This document shows positions 24,361 through 33,898 of a DNA stretch of 64,000 bases, piece by piece (positions within the stretch are counted from its first letter, which is position 1; every line of letters starts with the position of its first letter). Source of the stretch: Ramlibacter algicola (GTDB lineage Bacteria > Pseudomonadota > Gammaproteobacteria > Burkholderiales > Burkholderiaceae_C). The position numbers were made by a program, and so were the translations under genes. The notes beneath the pieces are model-generated. The model worked only from the letters and a program-made list of their open reading frames with translations. It did not search any database and was not told the origin of the DNA. The DNA is taken from positions 744,001-808,000 of the forward strand of contig NZ_JAEDAO010000001.1 of assembly GCF_016641735.1 (NCBI RefSeq), written 5' to 3'.

Positions 24361-25572
24361 TCAATCCCAGGAAAGCGCGCCACCCGACTGGTACTCGATC
24401 ACGCGGGTTTCGAAGAAGTTGCGCTCTTTCTTCAGGTCGATCATTTCACTCATCCAGGGGAAGGGGTTCTCCTCGTTGGGGAACAGCGCTTCCAGGCCGA
24501 TCTGCGTGGCGCGCCGGTTGGCGATGTAGCGCAGGTAGCCCTTGAACATGGATGCATTGAGGCCCAGCACGCCACGCGGCATGGTGTCCTCGGCATAGCG
24601 GTATTCGAGTTCGACGGCCTTCTGGAACAGGCCCTTGATCTCGGCCTTGAAGTCGGCCGTCCACAGGTGCGGGTTCTCCAGCTTCAGCTGGTTGATCAGG
24701 TCGATGCCGAAGTTGCAGTGCATCGACTCGTCCCGCAGGATGTACTGGTACTGCTCGGCAGCACCCGTCATCTTGTTCTGCCGGCCCAGCGCCAGGATCT
24801 GCGTGAAGCCGACGTAGAAGAACAGGCCTTCCATCAGGCAGGCGAAGACGATCAGCGACTTGAGCAGCGTCTGGTCGGCTTCCGGCGTGCCGGTGTGGAA
24901 GTCGGGGTCCATGATCGCCTCGATGAAGGGGATCAGGAACTGGTCCTTGTCGCGGATGGACTGGACCTCGTTGTACGCGTTGAAGATCTCGGACTCGTCC
25001 AGGCCGAGCGATTCCACGATGTACTGGTACGCGTGGGTGTGGATCGCTTCCTCGAACGCCTGGCGCAGCAGGAACTGGCGGCACTCGGGCGCCGTGATGT
25101 GGCGGTAGGTGCCCAGTACGATGTTGTTGGCGGCCAGCGAGTCGGCGGTGACGAAGAAGCCGAGGTTGCGCTTGATGATGCGGCGCTCGTCCTCGGTCAG
25201 GCCGTTGGGGTCCTTCCACAACGCGATGTCGCGCGTCATGTTCACTTCCTGCGGCATCCAGTGGTTGGCGCAGGTGGCGAGGTACTTCTCCCAGGCCCAC
25301 TTGTACTTGAACGGCACCAGCTGGTTGACGTCCGTCTGGCCGTTGATGATGCGCTTGTCGGCCGCGTTGACGCGGCGCGCGCTGGTCACGGCACGCGCGG
25401 GTTGCGGCGGCACGGTGGCGCCGTCGTCGAGCGTGCGGATCGGGGCGATGGAGGAGGCGGCGGGCTGCAGCGCAGGCTGCGGGGATGAAAGGGGCGCCTC
25501 GCGGTTCCAGGGTGAACCGCTGTTCGCGGGAGTCGGCGGTGTGGGCTTGACTTCGTCGTCCCAGGTCAGCAT
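24361..25572 (-). CDS. nrdB: class Ia ribonucleotide reductase, beta subunit
   Basis: A 403-residue protein holding the di-iron/tyrosyl radical cofactor that drives dNTP synthesis with NrdA. Iron-ligand and radical-site segments are visible: [27 protein letters not shown] and [12 protein letters not shown]. The first 65 or so residues ([11 protein letters not shown]...) are a Pro/Ala-rich extension before the conserved core starting at [23 protein letters not shown]. The C-terminal tail (GGALSWD) would dock on NrdA. The start at 25572 (MLTWDDE) has GGAAG five bases upstream; an upstream in-frame start at 25632 is less likely. It lies about 145 bases downstream of nrdA on the same strand. Confidence 0.95.
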   Translation of the reverse strand: MLTWDDEVKPTPPTPANSGSPWNREAPLSSPQPALQPAASSIAPIRTLDDGATVPPQPARAVTSARRVNAADKRIINGQTDVNQLVPFKYKWAWEKYLATCANHWMPQEVNMTRDIALWKDPNGLTEDERRIIKRNLGFFVTADSLAANNIVLGTYRHITAPECRQFLLRQAFEEAIHTHAYQYIVESLGLDESEIFNAYNEVQSIRDKDQFLIPFIEAIMDPDFHTGTPEADQTLLKSLIVFACLMEGLFFYVGFTQILALGRQNKMTGAAEQYQYILRDESMHCNFGIDLINQLKLENPHLWTADFKAEIKGLFQKAVELEYRYAEDTMPRGVLGLNASMFKGYLRYIANRRATQIGLEALFPNEENPFPWMSEMIDLKKERNFFETRVIEYQSGGALSWD

Positions 25573-25716
25573 GTGTCTTCCAGTGCTCGGATTATCGCGA
25601 GCCGTGATGTGCGTTGCAAAGTGTCCGTTCACATCACGGCGCGATTGTGTTGTTCATTCGCATCGGCGTCCTGTCGGAGAACGCCGACACGTACTTCGTT
25701 CAATCCTGCGTCGTGA

Positions 25717-28644
25717 TCACTGGCAGGCCTCGCAGCCGGGATCGTCGATCGCGCAGAACTTGATGTCGGTGGCCGGCGTCGCGTCCATCTGCGCCTGCGC
25801 GGCGGCCGCCGCCGCTTCGAGCGCGGAGGCACCACCGGCCGGTGCCGCGGAGAGGCCACCACCGGCGCCGTTGGACACCGCGTTGAGGCGGCCCGACTGC
25901 ACCGTCGACTTCTCGGCGTGCGTGGCGCTGATCGTGCGCAGGTAGTACGTGGTCTTCAGGCCGCGCAGCCACGCGAGCTTGTAGGTGTCGTCCAGCTTCT
26001 TGCCCGATGCGCCGGCCATGTAGATGTTCAGCGACTGCGCCTGGTCGATCCACTTCTGGCGGCGCGCGGCGGCTTCCACCAGCCACACCGGCTCGACCTC
26101 GAACGCCGTCGCGTACAGCGCCTTGACGTCCTGCGGCACGCGGTCGATCGGGCGCAGCGAACCGTCGAAGTGCTTCAGGTCCATGACCATCACGTCGTCC
26201 CACAGGCCCAGGCGCTTGAGGTCGCGCACCAGGTAGTGGTTGATGACGGTGAACTCGCCGGACAGGTTGGACTTGACCGACAGGTTGCCGAAGCACGGCT
26301 CGATGGACGCGTCGACGCCGATGATGTTGGAGATGGTGGCCGTCGGCGCGATGGCGATGCAGTTGCTGTTGCGCATGCCGTCGGCCGCGATCTTCTTGCG
26401 CAGCGCGTCCCAGTCCAGCGTGGCCGAGCGGTCCACCTCGACGTAGCCGCCGCGGGCGCCTGCCAGCAGGTCCAGCGTGTCGGGCGGCAGGATGCCCTTG
26501 TCCCACAGCGAGCCCCTGTAGCTGGAATAGCGGCCGCGTTCCCGGGCCAGCTCGGTCGATGCCCAGTAGGCGTGGTAGCAGACCGCTTCCATCGACTTGT
26601 CGGCGAAGTCCACGGCGTCCTGCGACGCGTACGGGATGCGCAGTTCGTACAGCGCGTCCTGGAAGCCCATGATCCCCAGGCCGACCGGGCGGTGGCGCAG
26701 GTTGGAATCACGCGCCTTCTTGACCGCGTAGTAGTTGATGTCGATCACGTTGTCCAGCATGCGCATGGCGACCTGCACCGTGCGCTTGAGCTTGTCGTGG
26801 TCGATGGCGCCGTCCTTCAGGTGCTGCACCATGTTGACCGAGCCGAGGTTGCAGACCGCGGTCTCGGTGTCGCTGGTGTTCAGCGTGATCTCGGTGCACA
26901 GGTTGGACGAGTGCACCACGCCGACGTGCTGCTGCGGCGAGCGCACGTTGCAGGCGTCCTTGAACGTGATCCAGGGATGGCCGGTCTCGAACAGCATCGA
27001 GAGCATCTTGCGCCACATGTCGGTGGCCGCCACGGTCTTGCTCGGCTTGATCTCGCCGCGCCTGGCCTTCTCCTCGTAGGCGACGTAGGCCTTCTCGAAC
27101 TCGGCACCGAACTTGTCGTGCAGGTCGGGCACGTTGGAGGGGGAGAACAGGGTCCACTCGCCCTTTTCCATCACGCGGCGCATGAACAGGTCCGGGATCC
27201 AGTTGGCCGTGTTCATGTCGTGCGTGCGGCGGCGGTCGTCGCCGGTGTTCTTGCGCAGCTCGAGGAATTCCTCGATGTCCAGGTGCCAGGACTCCAGGTA
27301 CGTGCAGACCGCGCCCTTGCGCTTGCCGCCCTGGTTGACCGCCACGGCGGTGTCGTTGACGACCTTCAGGAACGGCACGACGCCCTGCGATTCCCCATTG
27401 GTGCCCTTGATGTGCGAGCCCAGCGCGCGCACGCGGGTCCAGTCGTTGCCCAGGCCGCCGGCGAATTTGGACAGCAGCGCGTTTTCCTTGATCGACTCGT
27501 AGATGCCGTCCAGGTCGTCCGGCACGGTCGTCAGGTAGCACGAGGACAGCTGGCTGCGCAGCGTGCCGCTGTTGAACAGCGTCGGCGTGGACGACATGAA
27601 GTCGAACGAGGACAGCACCTCGTAGAACTCGATGGCGCGCGCCTCGCGGTCGATCTCGTTGAGCGACAGGCCCATGGCCACGCGCATGAAGAACGCCTGC
27701 GGCAGCTCGATGCGGGTCTTGCGCACGTGCAGGAAGTAGCGGTCGTACAGCGTCTGCAGGCCGAGGTAGTCGAACTTCAGGTCGCGCTCGGGCTTGAGCG
27801 CGGCGCCCAGGCGGCGCAGGTCGAACTGCAGCAGGTCGGGGTTGAGCAGCTCGGCGTCGACGCCCTTCTTGATGAAGCCGGGGAAGTAGTCGGCGTAGGC
27901 CTGGGCCGCGGCGGCGGGCGAGACGTCCTGGCCGAGCACTTCCTTGAAGATCGTGTGCAGCAGCAGGCGCGCGGTGGCGTAGGTGTAGTCGGGGTCCTTC
28001 TCGATCAGCGTGCGCGCGGCCAGGATGGAGGCCTTGTAGACCTCGTCGATCGGCACGCCGTCGTACAGGTTGCGCATCGTCTCGGCGACGATCGGGTCCG
28101 GCTTGACGTCGGCCGACAGGCCGGCGCAGGCGTTCTCGATCAGCCCCTGCAACTGGCCCATGTCCATCGGGATGCGCTGGCCGCCGTCGGTGACGTGCAG
28201 CACGGGGGCTTCGACCACGGCGGGCGTGCCCTGCTTGGCGCGCTCCTGCGAGCGGCGCTCGCGGTACAGCACGTAGGCGCGGGCGACGTCGTGCTGGCCG
28301 CTGCGCATCAGGCCGAGTTCGACGGCGTCCTGCACGTCCTCGATGTGGAACGTGCCGCCGCCCGGGCGCGAACGCACCAGCGCGCGCACGACGGACTGCG
28401 TGAGGGCCTCGACGGTCTCGCGCACGCTGGCCGACGCGGCGCCCTGCGTGCCGTGCACGGCCAGGAACGCCTTCATCATCGCGATCGCGATCTTGTCCGG
28501 CGCGAACGGCACCACCGAGCCGTTGCGGCGAATGATCTGGTACTGGGTCAGCGGCAGCTGCGTGCCCTGCACGGAGCCCGTCGCGGCGGACGGGGCGGCC
28601 ATCGTGGCGGCGGTCGTGCTGGTGATGCTCTGGGCAGTTTGCAT
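25717..28644 (-). CDS. nrdA: class Ia ribonucleotide reductase, alpha subunit
   Basis: A 975-residue catalytic subunit reducing NDPs to dNDPs. N-terminus: an ATP-cone (about residues 37-125; IRRNGSVVPFAPDKIAIAM) for allosteric activity control. Core: TPTLFNSGTLRSQLSSCYL with the first redox Cys, NLCTEITLN with the active-site Cys and Glu, and NTANWIPDLFMRRV. C-terminus: CEACQ, the CxxC pair that passes electrons from thioredoxin/glutaredoxin. Start ATG 28644 has AGAAGGA upstream. It is preceded by a promoter overlapped by two NrdR-type boxes (28711-28757). An extra NrdR-type promoter module lies further upstream. It is read with nrdB. Confidence 0.97.
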   Translation of the reverse strand: MQTAQSITSTTAATMAAPSAATGSVQGTQLPLTQYQIIRRNGSVVPFAPDKIAIAMMKAFLAVHGTQGAASASVRETVEALTQSVVRALVRSRPGGGTFHIEDVQDAVELGLMRSGQHDVARAYVLYRERRSQERAKQGTPAVVEAPVLHVTDGGQRIPMDMGQLQGLIENACAGLSADVKPDPIVAETMRNLYDGVPIDEVYKASILAARTLIEKDPDYTYATARLLLHTIFKEVLGQDVSPAAAAQAYADYFPGFIKKGVDAELLNPDLLQFDLRRLGAALKPERDLKFDYLGLQTLYDRYFLHVRKTRIELPQAFFMRVAMGLSLNEIDREARAIEFYEVLSSFDFMSSTPTLFNSGTLRSQLSSCYLTTVPDDLDGIYESIKENALLSKFAGGLGNDWTRVRALGSHIKGTNGESQGVVPFLKVVNDTAVAVNQGGKRKGAVCTYLESWHLDIEEFLELRKNTGDDRRRTHDMNTANWIPDLFMRRVMEKGEWTLFSPSNVPDLHDKFGAEFEKAYVAYEEKARRGEIKPSKTVAATDMWRKMLSMLFETGHPWITFKDACNVRSPQQHVGVVHSSNLCTEITLNTSDTETAVCNLGSVNMVQHLKDGAIDHDKLKRTVQVAMRMLDNVIDINYYAVKKARDSNLRHRPVGLGIMGFQDALYELRIPYASQDAVDFADKSMEAVCYHAYWASTELARERGRYSSYRGSLWDKGILPPDTLDLLAGARGGYVEVDRSATLDWDALRKKIAADGMRNSNCIAIAPTATISNIIGVDASIEPCFGNLSVKSNLSGEFTVINHYLVRDLKRLGLWDDVMVMDLKHFDGSLRPIDRVPQDVKALYATAFEVEPVWLVEAAARRQKWIDQAQSLNIYMAGASGKKLDDTYKLAWLRGLKTTYYLRTISATHAEKSTVQSGRLNAVSNGAGGGLSAAPAGGASALEAAAAAAQAQMDATPATDIKFCAIDDPGCEACQ

Positions 28645-28710
28645 GGAGGTCCTTCTTGCGGGGTGTTGTCTCTCGGGAGGGCGGAAGTGTACTGGCTTCC
28701 CGTCGTCGAA

Positions 28711-28757
28711 CCACTATAGGTAGCGTCCGCGATCGGTGCAAGCACTAGATGTAGTGG
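28711..28757 (-). promoter_or_regulatory. nrdA promoter with tandem NrdR-type boxes (module 1)
   Basis: Two boxes match the NrdR palindrome type acaCwAtATaTwGtgt: 28711-28726 (core CTATAGGTAG) and 28742-28757 (core CTAGATGTAG), with cores 31 bases apart, three helical turns, as NrdR sites usually are. On the minus strand a sigma-70 promoter is embedded: -35 TTGCAC (28736-28741), 17-base spacer, -10 TATAGT (28713-28718). One box covers the -10 and the other abuts the -35, so NrdR binding would block transcription. The predicted start near 28706 gives a leader of about 60 bases before nrdA. Confidence 0.85.
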
Positions 28758-28849
28758 TCAACCGGTGGGCTGACGGTGCACAAGGTGTGGACATCCGGTG
28801 GGTGGATGGCCGCGCGTGGCGCATGCGACACGCATTCGGTCACGCGTGC

Positions 28850-28942
28850 TCAGTGCTGCGCGTGGTTGAGCTGCGTGGCGTGCGGGCGCGGTGCGCCTTC
28901 GATCGTGTCGTTCGTCGGATGGACCTTCGCACGTGCAGCCAT
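28850..28942 (-). CDS. possible 30-residue peptide between two NrdR-type promoter modules
   Basis: On the minus strand ATG 28942 opens a 30-codon frame ending in TGA at 28850, beginning MAARAKVHPTNDT and ending TQLNHAQH. An exact AGGAG lies six bases upstream (28949-28953). A sigma-70-like promoter (-35 TTGTGG, -10 TATAGT) with its own NrdR-type boxes sits just before that, predicting a transcript starting near 28963 with a leader of about 20 bases. Most third codon positions are G or C, like neighbouring genes. The peptide has no recognised motif, signal or membrane span. It may be a real small NrdR-controlled gene, a leader peptide or chance. An overlapping frame from ATG 28946 (to 28758) is spaced too close to the AGGAG. 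Confidence 0.45.
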   Translation of the reverse strand: MAARAKVHPTNDTIEGAPRPHATQLNHAQH

Positions 28943-28967
28943 GCATTACTCCTCGTTCGTGTGCAGC

Positions 28968-29015
28968 CCACTATAGCTAGCGTCGGAGCCGGCCACAAGC
29001 CACTAGATGTAGTGG
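28968..29015 (-). promoter_or_regulatory. second promoter with tandem NrdR-type boxes (module 2)
   Basis: Boxes at 28968-28983 (core CTATAGCTAG) and 29000-29015 (core CTAGATGTAG) repeat the nrdA-proximal arrangement, with cores 32 bases apart. Minus-strand promoter elements are again embedded: -35 TTGTGG (28993-28998), 17-base spacer, -10 TATAGT (28970-28975). Boxes and promoter elements are nearly identical to module 1 while the spacer between them differs. It lies 29 bases past the ampD stop and 26 bases before the small reading frame. Confidence 0.8.
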
Positions 29016-29043
29016 TCGCGCTCGGGCAACAACGGCCGTGCGA

Positions 29044-29602
29044 TTAGGGAAAAACCGAGGTGTCCCAGGCGAGGCTTGCACGCAGGCGCGGCCAGTCGAA
29101 GCCCGCGCCGGGGTCCTGCTTGCGCCCCGGCGCCACGTGTTCGTGGCCCGCGACGTGGCGGATCGCGTAGCGCTGCGCCAGCGCCGCGCACAAATCCGTC
29201 ACGGCTTCGTATTGCGCGTCCTCGAACGCGCCGCCCTCGAGGCCCTCGAGCTCGATGCCGACGGAAAAGTCGTTGCAGTTGTCGCGCCCGCGCCAATGCG
29301 ATGCGCCTGCGTGCCAGGCGCGGTCGTCGCAGCTGACGAACTGCCACAGCTCGCCGCCGCGGCGCACGTAGAAATGCGACGACACCTGCATGCCCTCGAT
29401 GGTGCGGAAGTAGGGGTGCGCGCCCCAGTCCAGCGTGTTGGTGAACAGGCGCTGCACCTCGTCGCCGCCGTACTGCCCGGGCGGCAGGCTGATCGAATGC
29501 AGCAGCACGAGGTCGACGACGGCGTCCGCCGGACGGGGACCGAAGTTCGGCGAGTCGAGCCGGCGCGCGAAGCGGTACCAGCCGCCGGACCAGAGCGCGT
29601 CG

Positions 29603-29622
<20 letters not shown>
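29044..29622 (-). CDS. ampD: 1,6-anhydro-N-acetylmuramyl-L-alanine amidase AmpD
   Basis: A 192-residue cytoplasmic zinc amidase of the N-acetylmuramoyl-L-alanine amidase 2 family. It cleaves anhydro-muropeptides during peptidoglycan recycling and so keeps AmpR-type beta-lactamase signals low. Zinc-site residues appear in VDLVLLHSISLPPGQYGG, in HVAGHEHVAPGRKQDPGAGFDW (His and Asp ligands), and SVGIELEG carries the conserved Glu. N-terminal NFGPRP and HYFVRR-like segments (SSHFYVRRGGELWQFV) are typical. No signal peptide, as expected for AmpD rather than AmiD. Its start overlaps the pilR end by 20 bases, an arrangement common in Comamonadaceae. Confidence 0.93.
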
Positions 29623-31089
<1,467 letters not shown>

Positions 31090-31093
<4 letters not shown>

Positions 31094-32781
31094 GCGCCGA
31101 TTGTGGCAAAGGGGGCCGCGGGGGCAAGGCGCGGTGGCGTGCGAAACGCCACGAAGAACGCATTGCCGTTGCCGCCGCCGCTGGAAGGCGCCGGCCCGCG
31201 CCGGTAGCCGATGCTGGCACCGTGCCGCTCGCACAGTTCGCGGCAGATGTACAGGCCCAGGCCGCTGGAGCGGCTCTGGGAGGAGAAGAACGGTTCGAAC
31301 AGGTGCCGTTCCACCGTGGGGTCCAGCGCGTCGCCGTCGCTCCACACCGTCAGCGTCGGGCACTCGCCGCCTTCGGTGACGACCTGGATAGCGCCGGGCT
31401 GCTCCGACGCGTAGCGCAGCGCGTTGTCCAGCAGGTTCACGAGCACGCGCCGCAGGTGGTCGGCCTCGAAGACGGCGGCCGCGCCGCGGGCCTCGAACAC
31501 GAGCTGCACCCGGTCGTCGCAGCGGTGCTGCCGGATCCAGTCGTCCGCGGTGGACCACACCTCGGCGTCCAGGTCGAGCGCGGGCGAGGCGGCGCCGTTC
31601 GCCTGGTGCGGCACGCGCGCGACGTCCAGGATCTCCTCGACGATGCGGCCGAGCCGCTGCGCGTTCTGCCGCACGAGGGCACTGAGCTGGCGGTGGCCGG
31701 GCTCGCGGAGGTCCTCTTCCAGCAGCTCGTTGGCCTGCGTGATCGCAGCCAGCGGATTGCGGATCTCGTGCGCGACCGCCGTGGACATGCGGCCCATCGC
31801 GGCCAGCCGCTCGGTGCGCAGCCGCGCCTCGAGCTGGCGCAGGTCCTGCAGGAACATCACGCACAGCGCGTCGCCGTCGATGCCGGACAGCCGCGTGCGG
31901 GCCTGCACCTGCCGCACGACGCCGCCACCCAGGTCGATCGCGACGTCGGCGCCCTGCGTCGCGCGGGTCTCGAACGTGCGGCGCGCCAGGTCCACCAGCG
32001 GCTTCCAGCCCGGTTCGGCCAGCAGCCATGCCAGGCCGCCGCCGGGCGCGAACAGCCCCGGCCCAAGCAACTCCTGCGCCGCCGGGTTGGCCGCGTGCAC
32101 TTGCGCGCTGGCGTCGACCACCAGCACGCCGTCGCCCAGCGTGTCCATGACCAGCTGGTTGACCTGCGCCTGCATGTGCGCGGCCTTGCGCCCGGCGCGC
32201 GCGGCCTCTTCCTCCCGCGACAGCCGCAGCGCGAGCTGGTGGGCGAGGAAGGCGAGCACGAAGAACCCGATCCCCGTCAGGCCGGCCTGCAGGAACCGCT
32301 GCGCGAGTTCGGACGGCGTCTGCAGCGAGAGCACCCAGGCGTCCGCCAGCAGCAGCAGTGCCGCCGCCGCGGCCGTTCCCAGCGCAAGCAGCGTGGAGCC
32401 GAGCACCGCCGCCATCAGCACGGGGACCGCGAACAGCGGCGCGAAATACATGTTGCCGGCCTGCAGCAGCTGCAGCGCGGAGAACACGACGATGTCGATG
32501 CCGATGCTGGACACCCATTGCGGGTCGAACGTGCGTCCCGGCTCAACCGGGCGCAGCAGCAGCCGCGCGGCGATGGCGGCCAGCGCGTACGTGACGCACA
32601 TGCCCAGCACCCAGGTGGAGATCGTCCACGGGCCGTTCATGGCCCGCAGCCCCACCAGCAGGCCGACCAGCACGAGGCCGATGACGACGCGGGCGGTCGC
32701 GAAGCCGAACCACAGGCGGGTGAACGCGGACTCCTCGCCCGCCGTGAGCGGCGCGCCGGGGGCTTGCAGCGCGCGGGCCAC
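31090..32781 (-). CDS. pilS: sensor histidine kinase PilS
   Basis: A 563-residue inner-membrane kinase with six N-terminal hydrophobic segments (about residues 30-200), a PAS-like region (VMDTLGDGVLVVDASAQVHAANPAAQELLG), HisKA phospho-acceptor AVAHEIRNPLAAITQANEL, and an HATPase domain with N box (VLVNLLDNALRYA) and G2 box (SSGLGLYICREL). This is the PilS layout. PilS monitors pilin in the membrane and controls PilR. GTG 32781 is chosen: it lies two bases after the stop of the upstream PP0621-like gene, and the upstream frame is Arg/Pro-rich shadow sequence. Coupled to pilR by a GTGA overlap. Confidence 0.92.
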
Positions 32782-32783
32782 CG

Positions 32784-33026
32784 TCAATTGCCGCCGATCC
32801 GGCGGTGGTCGGGGCCGCAGTACAGGCGGCCGCTGGCGCCGGCCAGCGCCTCGTCGCGCGGCAGGTGCAGGCCGCACACCGGGCAGCTGACCATGTCCTG
32901 CGGCAGCGCGGGCTGGCGCGGCGCCTTGGGTGGCGCGGGCGCGTGCTCCGCGCGCTCGCGCTCGCGCGAACTTCGCCAGACGGCGTAGGCGACCACGAGG
33001 ACCAGGACGAGCAACAGGAACTTCAT
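32784..33026 (-). CDS. PP0621-family small membrane protein with zinc-ribbon-like tail
   Basis: An 80-residue protein: an N-terminal membrane anchor (MKFLLLVLVLVVAYAVW), a charged Arg/Glu segment, an Ala/Pro linker, then CPVCGLHLPRDEAL and YCGPDHRR. The CxxC plus later Cys/His pattern looks like a small metal-binding ribbon. It resembles the PP0621 family that sits before pilS in many betaproteobacteria. It starts one base after the CcsA-like stop and ends two bases before pilS. Function is unknown; a role near pilus regulation or cytochrome assembly is only suggested by order. Confidence 0.75.
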   Translation of the reverse strand: MKFLLLVLVLVVAYAVWRSSRERERAEHAPAPPKAPRQPALPQDMVSCPVCGLHLPRDEALAGASGRLYCGPDHRRIGGN

Positions 33027-33027
33027 G

Positions 33028-33819
33028 TCAGGCGGGGCGGTGCAGCAGCACTTCGAGCACGAAGCGCGATCCGACGTAGGCGAGCAACAGGAACAACGAG
33101 CCGGTGTAGAGGACCTGCACCGCGCGGCGGCCGCGCCAGCCGAAGCGCGCGCGGCCGAGCAGCAGGACCGCGAACGCGGCCCAGGCGAGCACCGAGAACA
33201 CCGTCTTGTGGTCCCAGCGCCAGGCGCCCAGCGATTCGCGGAAGACGATGCCGGCCAGCAGCGTGGCCGACAGGACGACGAAGCCGGCGGACGCGAAACG
33301 GAAGGTCAGGCGCTCGAGCGTCAGCAGCGGAATGCCGGTGCGCGGGTCGGCACCGAGCCGGATCGCGTGCTCCGCGCGGCGCATGAGCCAGGCGTGGACC
33401 GCCGCGGCGGCGAACAGCCCGTACGACGCGACACCGAGCGCCAGGTGCAAAGGCAGCAGCGGTGAAGCGGAGACGTGCAGCGGCGTGCCCGGGTACGTCC
33501 ACGCGAGCAGGACCGTCAGCGCGCCGAGGCCGGACAGCGCCCAGCGCGCCGGCAACTGCGGGAACATCTCCCGCTCGATCGCATACACGGTGAGCACGAG
33601 CCACGCGGTGATCGACAGGGCGGGCGCGAACCCGAAGCGCGGCGCGTCGCCCAGCAGGGCCCAGCCCAGCGCCAGCGCGTGCAGCAACCAGGCCAGCAGC
33701 AGCACCCAGCGCGCATCGCGCTGGCCCAGCCGATGGGCGCCGGCCGCGAGCAGCCCGTACGCGCCGGCCGCGGCCAGCGACAGGACCGCGCCGACGGTGG
33801 ACCCACTGGCTAGAATCAT
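33028..33819 (-). CDS. CcsA/YpjD-like cytochrome c assembly family membrane protein
   Basis: A 263-residue polytopic protein with about eight hydrophobic segments. It carries PLLPLHLALGVASYGLFAAAAVHAWL and RWDHKTVFSVLAWAAFAVLL, where the conserved His residues match heme-handling histidines of the CcmC/CcsA/HemX (YpjD) superfamily. The tryptophan-rich WWD loop of true CcmC/CcmF is not evident, so YpjD/CorE-type is more likely than a cytochrome c synthetase. Gene order ffh <-> ypjD-like is conserved in many proteobacteria. Start at 33819 (MILASGST), leading the leftward run PP0621-pilS-pilR-ampD and divergent from ffh. Confidence 0.75.
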   Translation of the reverse strand: MILASGSTVGAVLSLAAAGAYGLLAAGAHRLGQRDARWVLLLAWLLHALALGWALLGDAPRFGFAPALSITAWLVLTVYAIEREMFPQLPARWALSGLGALTVLLAWTYPGTPLHVSASPLLPLHLALGVASYGLFAAAAVHAWLMRRAEHAIRLGADPRTGIPLLTLERLTFRFASAGFVVLSATLLAGIVFRESLGAWRWDHKTVFSVLAWAAFAVLLLGRARFGWRGRRAVQVLYTGSLFLLLAYVGSRFVLEVLLHRPA

Positions 33820-33898
33820 GGATCCGCAGTGTAGTGCCTGCACTGCATCCGCTCTTCCGTGACGGGCATGCCGACGCCCGTCCTTGCGACCCCCTCCC

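Noticed and set aside
23641..25488. Plus-strand frame of 618 codons across the histone-like gene and nrdB
   Set aside because: Antisense shadow; the Leu/Arg/Gly repeats mirror the Lys/Ala repeats of the histone-like gene.
25918..28719. 933-codon open frame on the plus strand opposite nrdA
   Set aside because: It is the GC-rich antisense shadow of nrdA; composition is His/Arg/Val/Asp-biased and no domain is recognisable.
28758..28946. 62-codon minus-strand frame starting at ATG 28946
   Set aside because: The AGGAG site is only two bases from this ATG, the product is Arg/Cys-rich without family features, and the 28942 frame is better placed.
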